Below are positions 6,000 to 12,987 of a stretch of DNA of 12,987 bases, in pieces. This DNA comes from an uncultured Cetobacterium sp. (GTDB lineage: Bacteria > Fusobacteriota > Fusobacteriia > Fusobacteriales > Fusobacteriaceae). Under the pieces are notes generated by a model. The model was not told where the DNA came from and did not search any database. It worked only from the letters and a program-made list of their open reading frames with translations. The stretch covers positions 1 to 12,987 of the forward strand of contig CAKOHT010000019.1 of the NCBI GenBank assembly GCA_934085975.1, given 5' to 3'. The position numbers and the translations under genes were made by a program. Each line of letters opens with the position of its first letter. Within the stretch, counting starts at the first letter, position 1.

Positions 6000-7049
6000 T
6001 TGAACAGAATAAAGGAGTTTCAAAAGGGTATAGTTGGTGCTGATCTAGACGCTATAAAAGAGTGTAAAAAAGTATTGGATTCAAAAATGAAACCTGAGAA
6101 AAGTTTGGGTATTTTGGAGGAGTTAGCAATAAAAGTGGCAGGAATAACTGGTCAGCCTTTAAATGAATTAAAAGCTGGATGTCATTTTATAGCATCATCT
6201 GACAATGGGGTTATTGAGGAGGGAGTTTCATCTTGCCCGATTGAATATACGAGAATAGTTTCAGAAGCAATGCTAAATTCTTTTGCAGCTATTGGAATTT
6301 TGTGTAAAAGTTTGGGGATACCTCTAAATTTGATAGATATAGGAATCAAAGGAGAGATACCTAGAAGTTATGAAAACTTATATGTAAAAAAAATAGCATA
6401 CGGTACTAAAAATTTCACTAAAGAACCTGCAATGAGTTTAAATGAAGTAATGGATGCAATTGCAGTTGGAGTGGATATGATAAAATCTAAAAAAGAGTAT
6501 GATTTTTTCTCTAATGGTGAGATGGGAATAGCTAATACGACAACAAGTTCAGCGATTTTATACGCTTTAACAAAAGAAAATATAGAAAAAGTTGTAGGTT
6601 GCGGTGCAGGACTTTCAGATGAGGGATTAAAAAGAAAGAGAAAGATTATAGAAGAGGCGTGTATTAAGTATGATTTATTTAATAAAGAGCCAATAGAAGT
6701 TTTAAGATGTGTTGGAGGTCTTGATATAGCGTGTATGGTCGGACTTTATTTAGGAGCTGCACTGGAGAGAAAACCGATGTTAATAGATGGATTTATCTCA
6801 GCGGTAGCTGCTTTAGTAGCAACTAAAATAGAACCGAAAGTAAAAGATTACTTGATAGGAACTCATATGAGCGAAGAGCCGGGAATGAAAGTGGTTATGA
6901 GGGAGCTGAATTTAAAAACATTTTTACATATGGAAATGCGTTTAGGAGAAGGAACAGGAGCAGTTTTAGCGTATCCTATTTTGAAAGCAGCAGTGGAGAT
7001 TCCTAAAATAATGAAAACAAAAGATGAGGTCTATGAAATATTTCAGTAA
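6000..7049 (+). CDS. cobT: Nicotinate-nucleotide--dimethylbenzimidazole phosphoribosyltransferase
   Basis: The protein is 349 aa, matching the usual CobT length. Motifs are SSDNGVIEEGVSSCP (67-80), GEMGIANTTTSSA (173-185), GCGAGLSDEGL (200-210) and LGEGTGAVLAYP (315-326). The Glu of GEGTG falls at residue 317, the same number as the catalytic E317 of Salmonella CobT. CobT transfers phosphoribose from nicotinate mononucleotide to the lower-ligand base, forming alpha-ribotide for CobS. The start is a TTG with AGGGGG (5988-5993) 6 nt upstream, 2 nt after the cobC stop. Oddities: the usual loop KPxGSLG reads KPEKSLG (31-37), and the DHGV of Salmonella CobT reads DNGV, a form I recall in other anaerobes. 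Confidence 0.95.
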   Translation: MNRIKEFQKGIVGADLDAIKECKKVLDSKMKPEKSLGILEELAIKVAGITGQPLNELKAGCHFIASSDNGVIEEGVSSCPIEYTRIVSEAMLNSFAAIGILCKSLGIPLNLIDIGIKGEIPRSYENLYVKKIAYGTKNFTKEPAMSLNEVMDAIAVGVDMIKSKKEYDFFSNGEMGIANTTTSSAILYALTKENIEKVVGCGAGLSDEGLKRKRKIIEEACIKYDLFNKEPIEVLRCVGGLDIACMVGLYLGAALERKPMLIDGFISAVAALVATKIEPKVKDYLIGTHMSEEPGMKVVMRELNLKTFLHMEMRLGEGTGAVLAYPILKAAVEIPKIMKTKDEVYEIFQ

Positions 7050-7070
7050 AGTAATAAGGGGTGATTTATT

Positions 7071-7763
7071 TTGGAAAAAAACCAAATGCAAGGGCACCGA
7101 AAGAGATTACGAGAGAAGTATTTAAAAATTGGGTATAAAGGTTTAGAAGATTATGAGGTTTTGGAGTTGTTACTAACTTATTCAATAAAATTAAAAGATT
7201 GCAAAGGGATCGCAAAAAATTTATTATTAAAATTTAAGAGTATAGATAAGATAATAAATGCTGAATTAAATGATTTAAAGGAAGTTGAAGGTATTGGTTC
7301 AGAGACAGCCCTATATTTAAAAGTGATTGGTGATACAATGTCAAATCATTACTTTAAAAATGTAAAAAAAGCTGATTTAACAACTTTAAAAGGGAAAAAT
7401 GATTTAATAAACTATTTAAAGGATGATGTAGGCAGTTTAAAAAGTGAGGAGTTTAAAGTAATCTATTTGAGCAGTGACAATAAAATTGTTAGTGACGAAA
7501 TACTGTTTAAGGGAACAATTGACAGAAGTGTGGTTTATCCTAGGAAGATAATGGAAAGAGCAATAGATAATAGAGCTAAAGGAATAATATTTGCCCATAA
7601 CCATCCAAGCGGGAACTTGACTCCATCTAAGAAAGATATCGAAGTAACGTTAGAAATGCAAGAGTTGCTTGAAAAAGTGGATATTAAATTATTGGATCAT
7701 ATTATTGTTAGTGATGAGTCCTATTTTAGTTTTTATGAAAATGGACTAATTGAATATTATTAA
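7071..7763 (+). CDS. radC: RadC/YicR family JAMM-domain protein
   Basis: The protein is 230 aa, full length for the UPF0758/RadC family. An N-terminal helix-hairpin-helix segment (EVEGIGSETALYLK, 71-84) precedes the MPN/JAMM domain, whose metal-binding motif HNHPSGNLTPSKKD (H176, H178, D189) is intact, with Glu126/127 in SEEF a possible catalytic acid. The biochemical function is not firmly established; the old radiation-repair name came from a misassigned E. coli mutation. The start is a TTG with AAGGGGTGA (7056-7064) upstream; the next in-frame ATG (7086) lacks an SD. It lies 21 nt after cobT and ahead of the terminator at 7772, so it is probably the last gene of the cob operon. Confidence 0.92.
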   Translation: MEKNQMQGHRKRLREKYLKIGYKGLEDYEVLELLLTYSIKLKDCKGIAKNLLLKFKSIDKIINAELNDLKEVEGIGSETALYLKVIGDTMSNHYFKNVKKADLTTLKGKNDLINYLKDDVGSLKSEEFKVIYLSSDNKIVSDEILFKGTIDRSVVYPRKIMERAIDNRAKGIIFAHNHPSGNLTPSKKDIEVTLEMQELLEKVDIKLLDHIIVSDESYFSFYENGLIEYY

Positions 7764-7771
7764 AAAGTTTA

Positions 7772-7801
7772 GCCCTCTTACATCAATTAAGAGGGTCTTT
7801 T
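7772..7801 (+). terminator. Terminator or attenuator between radC and uvrA
   Basis: CCCTCTTA (7773-7780) pairs perfectly with TAAGAGGG (7788-7795), extended by a G-T pair, with a 7-nt loop and a following TCTTTT tract. It ends only about 15 nt before the uvrA ATG and abuts the uvrA SD, so it either ends the cob-radC transcript or attenuates transcription into uvrA. Confidence 0.75.
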
Positions 7802-7815
7802 AGTAAGGAGGAAAA

Positions 7816-10656
7816 ATGTTAGACAAAATAATTATAAAAGGAGCTAGAGAACATAATCTTAAAAACTTTGATGTAGAGATTCCAAAATATAAATTTGTTG
7901 TTGTAACGGGGGTAAGTGGGAGTGGAAAATCATCTCTGGCATTTGATACTATATATTCAGAAGGACAAAGAAGATATGTAGAAAGTTTATCAGCTTACGC
8001 AAGACAGTTTATAGGACAGATGAAGAAACCAGAAGTTGATAGTATCGAAGGATTAGCTCCAGCTATTTCAATCGAACAAAAAACTACGAATAAGAATCCG
8101 AGGTCAACAGTTGGAACAGTGACAGAGATTTATGATTATATGAGACTATTGTTTGCACATATAGGTAAAGCTTATTGTCCAATATGTGGGAAACTAGTCG
8201 AAAGACAAAGTGTTGATGAGATTGTCGAAAACGTATACGAAAAATTTAATAATGGCGATAGATTAGTAATTTTAAGTCCGGTTATCAAAGATAAAAAAGG
8301 AACTCATAAAAATCTATTTTTAAATCTTGTAAAAAAAGGTTTTGTAAGAGCAAGAGTCAATGGTGAAGTTTTATATATAGAAGAAGAGATAGTTTTAGAT
8401 AAAAATAAAAAACATAATATTGAGGTTGTTGTAGATAGAATTGTAGTGGATAAGGAAGACGAGGAGTTCAAGTCCAGATTAACCCAGAGTATCGAACAAG
8501 GTATTGAGTTATCAGAAGGAAAGATAATTATAAATTGGAGAGATGGAGAACAGTTATACAGTGAAAACTTCTCATGTCCAGAACATGAAGATGTGAGTAT
8601 TCCAGACTTAAATCCGAGATTATTTTCTTTTAACGCTCCTTTTGGAGCCTGTCCTGAGTGTAAGGGAATAGGTAAAAAATTGGAAATTGATGAAAGTAGA
8701 TTGATCGAGGATGAAAATTTATCTATATTAAAAGGTGGTATATATATACCCGGAGCAGCTTCAGCTAAAAAAGGTTATACATGGACAATATTTGAATCAA
8801 TGGCAAAAAAATATAAAATTGATTTGAATAAACCAGTAAAAGATTTGACTAAAAAAGAGATGGATATAATTTTTTATGGAACTGATGGAGAGAAATTTAG
8901 AGTGGACTATACATCCAAAGAGTTTAGTTTTCATGGGGAGAAGGATTTTGAAGGAATTGTAAAAAATTTAGAAAGAAGATACAATGAGTCTTTTTCAGAT
9001 AGTTCGAGAGAAGAGATTGAAAATAGATTTATGATAGAAAGAGTATGTAAGGTATGTCATGGGAAAAGATTAAAACCAGAAGTTTTAGCAGTGACTGTTT
9101 ATAATAAAAATATAATTGAGATAACAGAACTAAGTATAAGAGACGCTTTAGATTTTTTTGAAACTATAGTGTTGACAGAAAAAGAAAAACAAATAGCTGC
9201 AGAGATTTTAAAAGAGATAAAAGAAAGAATATCTTTCATGATAAATGTTGGTTTGGACTATTTGAGCTTAGCTAGAGAAACAAAAACATTATCTGGAGGA
9301 GAATCTCAAAGAATTAGATTGGCAACTCAGATAGGTTCGGGACTAACAGGGGTATTGTATGTTTTAGATGAGCCAAGTATTGGATTGCACCAAAGAGACA
9401 ATGATAAACTGCTTGCCACTTTGAATAGATTAAAAGAGTTAGGAAACACACTTATAGTTGTTGAGCACGACGAAGATACGATGTATCAAGCCGACTATAT
9501 ATTGGATATGGGACCAGGAGCGGGAGTATTTGGTGGTGAAATAGTAGCTGCAGGAACTCCACAAGAGGTTATGGAAAATGAACTTTCTATGACAGGAAGA
9601 TACTTAAAGGGAGAAATAGGTATAACTGTACCGAAAAAAAGAAGAGAGCCAAATGGATATATAGTTTTGAAGGGTGCAAAAGGAAACAATTTAAAAAATG
9701 TAGATGTTGATATACCTTTAGGTGTTTTAACAGTTGTAACAGGAGTGAGTGGAAGTGGAAAATCAACACTGATAAATCAAACCCTTTATCCAGTTCTATT
9801 CAATAAGTTAAATAAAGGGAAGCTGTATCCATTGGAACACTCATCTATCGAAGGATTAGAGAATTTAGATAAGGTTATAGAGATAGATCAAAGTCCTATT
9901 GGGAGAACTCCAAGATCGAATCCGGCAACATATACAAAAGTTTTTGATGATATAAGAGATATTTTTGCTCAGACTAAAGATGCAAAGGCAAAAGGTTACT
10001 CAAAGGGCCGTTTTTCTTTCAATGTGAAAGGAGGAAGATGTGAAGCTTGTCAAGGTGCTGGAATTATAAAGATAGAGATGAATTTTTTACCAGATGTTTA
10101 TGTTGAATGTGAAGTATGTAGAGGAAAAAGATATAATAGAGAGACATTGGAAGTCTATTATAAAGGAAAAAATATATCAGATGTTTTAGATATGAGCGTG
10201 GGAGAGGCATATGATTTTTTCAAGACAATACCAACTTTAGAGCGAAAGCTAAAAGTACTAGTAGATGTAGGTTTAGATTATATTAAGTTGGGGCAACCGG
10301 CAACGACACTATCTGGTGGAGAGGCTCAGAGAATAAAGTTAGCGAGTGAGCTAGCTAAAGTTTCGAAAGGAAAAACTATATATATATTGGATGAACCGAC
10401 AACAGGACTTCATTTTGAAGATATAAGAAAACTTTTAGAAGTTATTAATAGATTGGTAGAAAAAGGGAATACGGTTGTAATTATAGAGCATAATTTAGAT
10501 GTGATAAAAAATGCAGATTATATAATAGATATAGGACCTGAAGGTGGAGACGGTGGAGGAAAAGTAATTTTAACAGGAACTCCAGAAAAAGTGGCTTCTT
10601 CTAAAAAAGGATATACAAGTAAATATCTAAAAAAAGCGTTAAAAGGGGAGAGATAG
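7816..10656 (+). CDS. uvrA: UvrABC system protein A
   Basis: The protein is 946 aa, full-length UvrA. It is the damage-recognition ATPase of nucleotide excision repair, acting as a dimer with UvrB in the cytoplasm. The two ABC modules are complete: Walker A GVSGSGKS at 32-39, signature LSGGE at 492-496 and VLDEPS at 516-521, then Walker A at 643-650, signature at 832-836 and ILDEP at 857-861. The C-terminal zinc site is intact (C742-x2-C745, C765-x2-C768). The first zinc site reads C254-P-E-H257 with C279-x2-C282, so His replaces the usual second Cys. An additional CPIC (121-124) and CKVC (411-414) are present. The start is an ATG with AAGGAGG (7805-7811) 4 nt upstream. It is the first gene of uvrA-ruvA-phoH. 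I see no clear promoter and no LexA-type site just before it. Confidence 0.97.
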   Translation: MLDKIIIKGAREHNLKNFDVEIPKYKFVVVTGVSGSGKSSLAFDTIYSEGQRRYVESLSAYARQFIGQMKKPEVDSIEGLAPAISIEQKTTNKNPRSTVGTVTEIYDYMRLLFAHIGKAYCPICGKLVERQSVDEIVENVYEKFNNGDRLVILSPVIKDKKGTHKNLFLNLVKKGFVRARVNGEVLYIEEEIVLDKNKKHNIEVVVDRIVVDKEDEEFKSRLTQSIEQGIELSEGKIIINWRDGEQLYSENFSCPEHEDVSIPDLNPRLFSFNAPFGACPECKGIGKKLEIDESRLIEDENLSILKGGIYIPGAASAKKGYTWTIFESMAKKYKIDLNKPVKDLTKKEMDIIFYGTDGEKFRVDYTSKEFSFHGEKDFEGIVKNLERRYNESFSDSSREEIENRFMIERVCKVCHGKRLKPEVLAVTVYNKNIIEITELSIRDALDFFETIVLTEKEKQIAAEILKEIKERISFMINVGLDYLSLARETKTLSGGESQRIRLATQIGSGLTGVLYVLDEPSIGLHQRDNDKLLATLNRLKELGNTLIVVEHDEDTMYQADYILDMGPGAGVFGGEIVAAGTPQEVMENELSMTGRYLKGEIGITVPKKRREPNGYIVLKGAKGNNLKNVDVDIPLGVLTVVTGVSGSGKSTLINQTLYPVLFNKLNKGKLYPLEHSSIEGLENLDKVIEIDQSPIGRTPRSNPATYTKVFDDIRDIFAQTKDAKAKGYSKGRFSFNVKGGRCEACQGAGIIKIEMNFLPDVYVECEVCRGKRYNRETLEVYYKGKNISDVLDMSVGEAYDFFKTIPTLERKLKVLVDVGLDYIKLGQPATTLSGGEAQRIKLASELAKVSKGKTIYILDEPTTGLHFEDIRKLLEVINRLVEKGNTVVIIEHNLDVIKNADYIIDIGPEGGDGGGKVILTGTPEKVASSKKGYTSKYLKKALKGER

Positions 10657-10660
10657 AGTA

Positions 10661-11260
10661 ATGTTTGAATACCTAAATGGAGTAATAAAAATAAAAAAAC
10701 CAGAATATCTAGCAGTTGATGTGAATGGAATAGGGTATAGAGTCTACATAACTTTAAAAACCTACGATCAGGTGCAAGTGGGAGAAAAAAGAGAGTTGTA
10801 TATATACAATGTAATAAAAGAGGATACATTTAAGTTGGTTGGATTTTTACAGGAGAGAGAGAGAGTTCTCTTTGAAATGTTGATAGGAATTACTGGCATA
10901 GGACTCTCATTAGCACTATCTATAATGTCAACTTTTTCAATAGATAATATTAGAGAGATTGTTTTAACAGAGGATTTTCAAACATTAAAAAGGGTTCCAA
11001 AATTGGGAGAGAAAAAATCAAAACAAATAATAATAGATTTGAATAATAAAATTAAGCTTTTAAACTTAATGTCTATGGAGGATCCATCAGGGGATGTATT
11101 GAATAATGCTATAGAAGAGGAGTTATATATGGCGTTAGACTCTTTAGGATACAGTAAAAAGGAAATAGATTCTCTAATAAGTAAAGATGAATTAAATAGC
11201 TATTCCACTTTAGAAGAAGCAATTAAGGGAGTTTTAAAGAAAATTCAATTAAGGGGATGA
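10661..11260 (+). CDS. ruvA: Holliday junction branch migration complex subunit RuvA
   Basis: The protein is 199 aa, typical of RuvA. Three parts are visible: an N-terminal OB-fold (MFEYLNGVIKIKKPEYLAVDVNG onward), a central domain with two helix-hairpin-helix motifs (GITGIG at 76-81; VPKLGEKKSKQI at 112-123), and a short C-terminal domain (about 153-195, EEELYMALDSLGYSKKEI) that contacts RuvB. RuvA binds Holliday junctions as a tetramer and loads the RuvB motor. The second HhH lacks the usual PGIGKKTAE-type sequence. The ATG is 4 nt after the uvrA stop and its SD (GGGGAGAG, about 10646-10653) lies inside the uvrA end, so translation is probably coupled. ruvB and ruvC are not in the window. 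Confidence 0.93.
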   Translation: MFEYLNGVIKIKKPEYLAVDVNGIGYRVYITLKTYDQVQVGEKRELYIYNVIKEDTFKLVGFLQERERVLFEMLIGITGIGLSLALSIMSTFSIDNIREIVLTEDFQTLKRVPKLGEKKSKQIIIDLNNKIKLLNLMSMEDPSGDVLNNAIEEELYMALDSLGYSKKEIDSLISKDELNSYSTLEEAIKGVLKKIQLRG

Positions 11261-11264
11261 TTTT

Positions 11265-12569
11265 ATGAGAAAAATCTACGTTTTAGATACAAATGTTTTG
11301 ATACATGATCATCGTAGTATCTATAGTTTTGAAGACAATGAAGTTATTGTTCCTATATTTGTAATAGAGGAGATAGATAACTTAAAAAGAAATAGTACAA
11401 CGGCAATACAAGCACGATTAGCAGCAAGAGAACTAGATAACATAAGAAAAAAAGGATGTATTGCAAAGGGTGTAGAGTTGGAGAAAAAGATTTTTTTCAA
11501 GGTAGAGATAGAAAGTGATTTAAGTTTATTGCCACAAGCATTGAAAAAAGATTCCATGGACAATATGATAATTGCAACAACTTTAGGAATTAAAAATAAA
11601 AATCCAAATATGAAGGTTATATTGATAACTAAAGATATAAATATGAGAATAAAGGCGGATTCTCTGGGATTAGAGGTTCAAGACTACGAGACAGATAGAA
11701 CGGACTATACAACATTATATGTTGGATATGAAGAGATAGAAGTTTCTAGAGAAGTATATAACAAATTTGATAAAGCTGGAAAGATAAACGTTTGGGAATT
11801 GGGGGATGAGCACCATTTTACAGAAAATATGTTCATTAAGTTTAAGTGTGGAGAGGATAAAACTTTTGGAAGATATATAGGTGGAAAAATTAGAAGAAAT
11901 TTGGAGGGACAGATATCAGCTTGGGGAGCGAGAGCGAGAAATGATGAGCAAGAGTATGCAATGGAACTCCTAATGGATGAAAATATAAAAGTTGTAACTT
12001 TGGTAGGAAGAGCTGGAACAGGAAAGACATTATTAGCAATAGCAGCAGGCTTAGAGCAGGTCGTTGAAAGAGGTAAATATAAAAAACTTCTGATAGCTAG
12101 ACCAATAATACCTATGGGAAAAGATTTAGGTTACCTACCTGGAAGTGAAGAGGAGAAATTAAGACCATGGATGCAACCTATATATGATAATATAGATTAT
12201 TTAGCTGGAGAAAAAGGTGAAAAAACTGGGGAGAAAGTAATTTTGGGGCTTCAGACCATGGGACTTTTAAAAATAGAAGCTCTCACATACATAAGAGGAA
12301 GAAGTATTCCAAATGGATACATAATAATAGATGAAGCACAGAACTTGACTCCTCTTGAGGTAAAGACAATAATAACAAGAGCTGGAGAAAATACAAAGAT
12401 AGTTTTAACGGGTGATCCAGATCAAATCGACAGTCCATATTTAGATTCAGATACAAATGGACTTACATATTTGTCAGATAAATTGAAAAATGAAAGTATA
12501 GTAGGACACGTTACTTTGAAAAAAGGTGAACGTTCGGCATTAGCTGAGTTAGCAGCAAAACTTCTGTAA
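11265..12569 (+). CDS. phoH2: PIN domain - PhoH-like ATPase fusion (PhoH2/YlaK type)
   Basis: The protein is 434 aa with two domains. The N-terminal PIN nuclease domain (about 1-140) shows the acidic set: D8 in VLDTNVL, E35/E36 in VIEEIDNLKR, the aspartates around 96-99 in KDSMDN, and D124 in TKDINMRIKAD. The C-terminal PhoH-type P-loop ATPase has Walker A GRAGTGKT (248-255), ARPIIPMGKDLGYLPG (278-293), Walker B IIIDEAQN (353-360) and LTGDPDQID (381-389). Family knowledge: mycobacterial PhoH2 proteins with this architecture are RNA helicases with sequence-specific ribonuclease activity. Both active sites look intact, so an RNA-processing or decay role is likely. The ATG has AAGGGG (11251-11256) 8 nt upstream and follows ruvA by 4 nt. 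No antitoxin-like gene lies beside it, as is normal outside mycobacteria. Confidence 0.92.
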   Translation: MRKIYVLDTNVLIHDHRSIYSFEDNEVIVPIFVIEEIDNLKRNSTTAIQARLAARELDNIRKKGCIAKGVELEKKIFFKVEIESDLSLLPQALKKDSMDNMIIATTLGIKNKNPNMKVILITKDINMRIKADSLGLEVQDYETDRTDYTTLYVGYEEIEVSREVYNKFDKAGKINVWELGDEHHFTENMFIKFKCGEDKTFGRYIGGKIRRNLEGQISAWGARARNDEQEYAMELLMDENIKVVTLVGRAGTGKTLLAIAAGLEQVVERGKYKKLLIARPIIPMGKDLGYLPGSEEEKLRPWMQPIYDNIDYLAGEKGEKTGEKVILGLQTMGLLKIEALTYIRGRSIPNGYIIIDEAQNLTPLEVKTIITRAGENTKIVLTGDPDQIDSPYLDSDTNGLTYLSDKLKNESIVGHVTLKKGERSALAELAAKLL

Positions 12570-12600
12570 ATTTTTTCTTTTATTTTATCAATATATATAT

Positions 12601-12606
12601 TATAAT
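12601..12606 (+). promoter_or_regulatory. Possible -10 box upstream of secG
   Basis: TATAAT lies 41 nt upstream of the secG ATG inside a very AT-rich gap (12570-12647). No good -35 is found at the right distance, so secG may also be reached by read-through from the gene before it, after which I see no strong terminator. Confidence 0.25.
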
Positions 12607-12647
12607 AATGTATAAGATAAAAGACGAAATTTGAGAGGAGTAAAGTT

Positions 12648-12872
12648 ATGGAGACACTTTTAACGTTGTTTTTATTTATTTTTGCTGTAGCTTTAATAGT
12701 ATTAGTTCTTGTTCAGCCAGATAGAAGTCACGGTATGTCAGGGAGTATGGGAATGGGAGGTTCAAATACAGTATTCGGAGTTTCAAAAGATGGAGGACCA
12801 CTAGCCAGAGCAACTGAAGTAGTAGCGTTTTTATTTATACTTTCAGCACTTCTTCTGTATCTAGTAAAATAG
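12648..12872 (+). CDS. secG: Preprotein translocase subunit SecG
   Basis: The protein is 74 aa, normal for SecG, with two membrane helices (about 3-22 and 56-72) joined by a Gly/Met/Ser-rich cytoplasmic loop. Family marks are VLVQ at the end of helix 1, the GGSNTVFG segment (37-44) and R54-A-T before helix 2. SecG associates with SecYE in the inner membrane and assists protein export. The ATG at 12648 has AGAGGAG (12634-12640) 7 nt upstream. It is separated by 78 nt from the PIN-PhoH gene and followed by its own terminator, so it may be a separate transcription unit, though no strong promoter is evident. Confidence 0.93.
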   Translation: METLLTLFLFIFAVALIVLVLVQPDRSHGMSGSMGMGGSNTVFGVSKDGGPLARATEVVAFLFILSALLLYLVK

Positions 12873-12884
12873 TTAAAAGAGTTA

Positions 12885-12916
12885 AAGGCGTGTTGGGGTA
12901 CACAATACGCTTTTTT
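12885..12916 (+). terminator. Rho-independent terminator after secG
   Basis: GCGTGTT (12888-12894) pairs with AATACGC (12904-12910), one G-T pair included, and can extend through AAAG against the T-run. Six T residues follow (12911-12916). It starts about 13 nt after the secG stop. Confidence 0.8.
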
Positions 12917-12945
12917 ATTATTTAGGAAATTATAATTTTTTGAAA

Positions 12946-12974
12946 TTGTCCTTAAAAATTGTAAGAACTAAGAT
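12946..12974 (+). promoter_or_regulatory. Possible promoter for a gene beyond the window
   Basis: TTGTCC (12946-12951), 17 nt, TAAGAT (12969-12974) follows the secG terminator. The spacing is right but both boxes are off consensus, and the downstream gene is not visible. Nothing else is seen in 12917-12987. Confidence 0.25.
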
Positions 12975-12987
12975 TTAGCTACTAAAT

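Noticed and set aside
7680..7815. LexA/SOS box or clear promoter directly upstream of uvrA
   Set aside because: No palindrome resembling a known LexA site and no well-spaced -35/-10 pair could be found; AT-rich near matches were not convincing.
10518..10829. Open antisense frame across the uvrA-ruvA junction
   Set aside because: The predicted peptide is Leu/Phe-rich low-complexity sequence, typical of the complement of Lys/Glu-rich genes. It has no SD and no family resemblance, and it lies opposite two certain genes.
1..12987. CRISPR arrays, tRNA or rRNA genes, phage or defence systems
   Set aside because: No regularly spaced repeats, no cloverleaf-like or rRNA sequence and no defence-type genes were recognised. 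The PIN domain here is part of a housekeeping-type PhoH fusion without an antitoxin neighbour.

Overview
The window is AT-rich, favours AGA and ATA codons and A-rich Shine-Dalgarno regions, and carries an anaerobe-type gene set: reverse rubrerythrin, lower-ligand cobamide assembly, and a PIN-PhoH ATPase. Together with the protein flavour this suggests a Fusobacteriota member (Cetobacterium, Fusobacterium or Ilyobacter type). That placement is an inference from gene style; no rRNA or other marker is present to settle it.

Layout. (1) Positions 1-1032, minus strand: the start-proximal end of an IS256-family insertion sequence. Its transposase is decayed, with an in-frame internal deletion that removes the first catalytic Asp, a C-terminal frameshift, and a reading-frame mismatch at the start. 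(2) 1046-1407, minus: a small Cys-rich DUF2769-type gene with its terminator. (3) 1616-3112, minus: comM/yifB, an AAA+ Mg-chelatase-like ATPase. (4) 3113-3397: a divergent promoter region. It holds a strong TTGACA-17-TACTAT promoter and a near-perfect PerR-box-like palindrome, followed by (5) a reverse rubrerythrin (peroxide reductase) with its own terminator. (6) 3998-7796, plus: a compact operon cobU-cobS-cobC-cobT-radC. It encodes the nucleotide-loop (lower ligand) half of cobalamin synthesis and ends in a DNA-repair-associated JAMM protein and a hairpin terminator. (7) 7816-12569, plus: uvrA-ruvA-PIN/PhoH, separated by only 4 nt each. (8) 12648-12872, plus: secG, followed by a terminator.

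How the genes work together. CobU activates adenosylcobinamide to its GDP form and CobT makes alpha-ribazole phosphate. CobS, in the membrane, joins the activated corrinoid to the ribazole, and CobC removes the phosphate. The set allows completion or salvage of cobamides; corrin-ring genes are not in the window. UvrA (damage recognition) and RuvA (Holliday junction binding) form a repair operon with an RNA-active ATPase. Rubrerythrin is probably induced by peroxide through PerR-type derepression.

Most of the window is well-known core and housekeeping content, and I do not see a convincing undescribed system. The points most worth checking are the PerR-like operator on rubrerythrin, the step-wise decay of the IS256 transposase with its SD-occluding hairpin, the terminator placed directly before uvrA, and several substitutions at conserved positions (UvrA CPEH, CobT KPEKSLG, RuvA second HhH).
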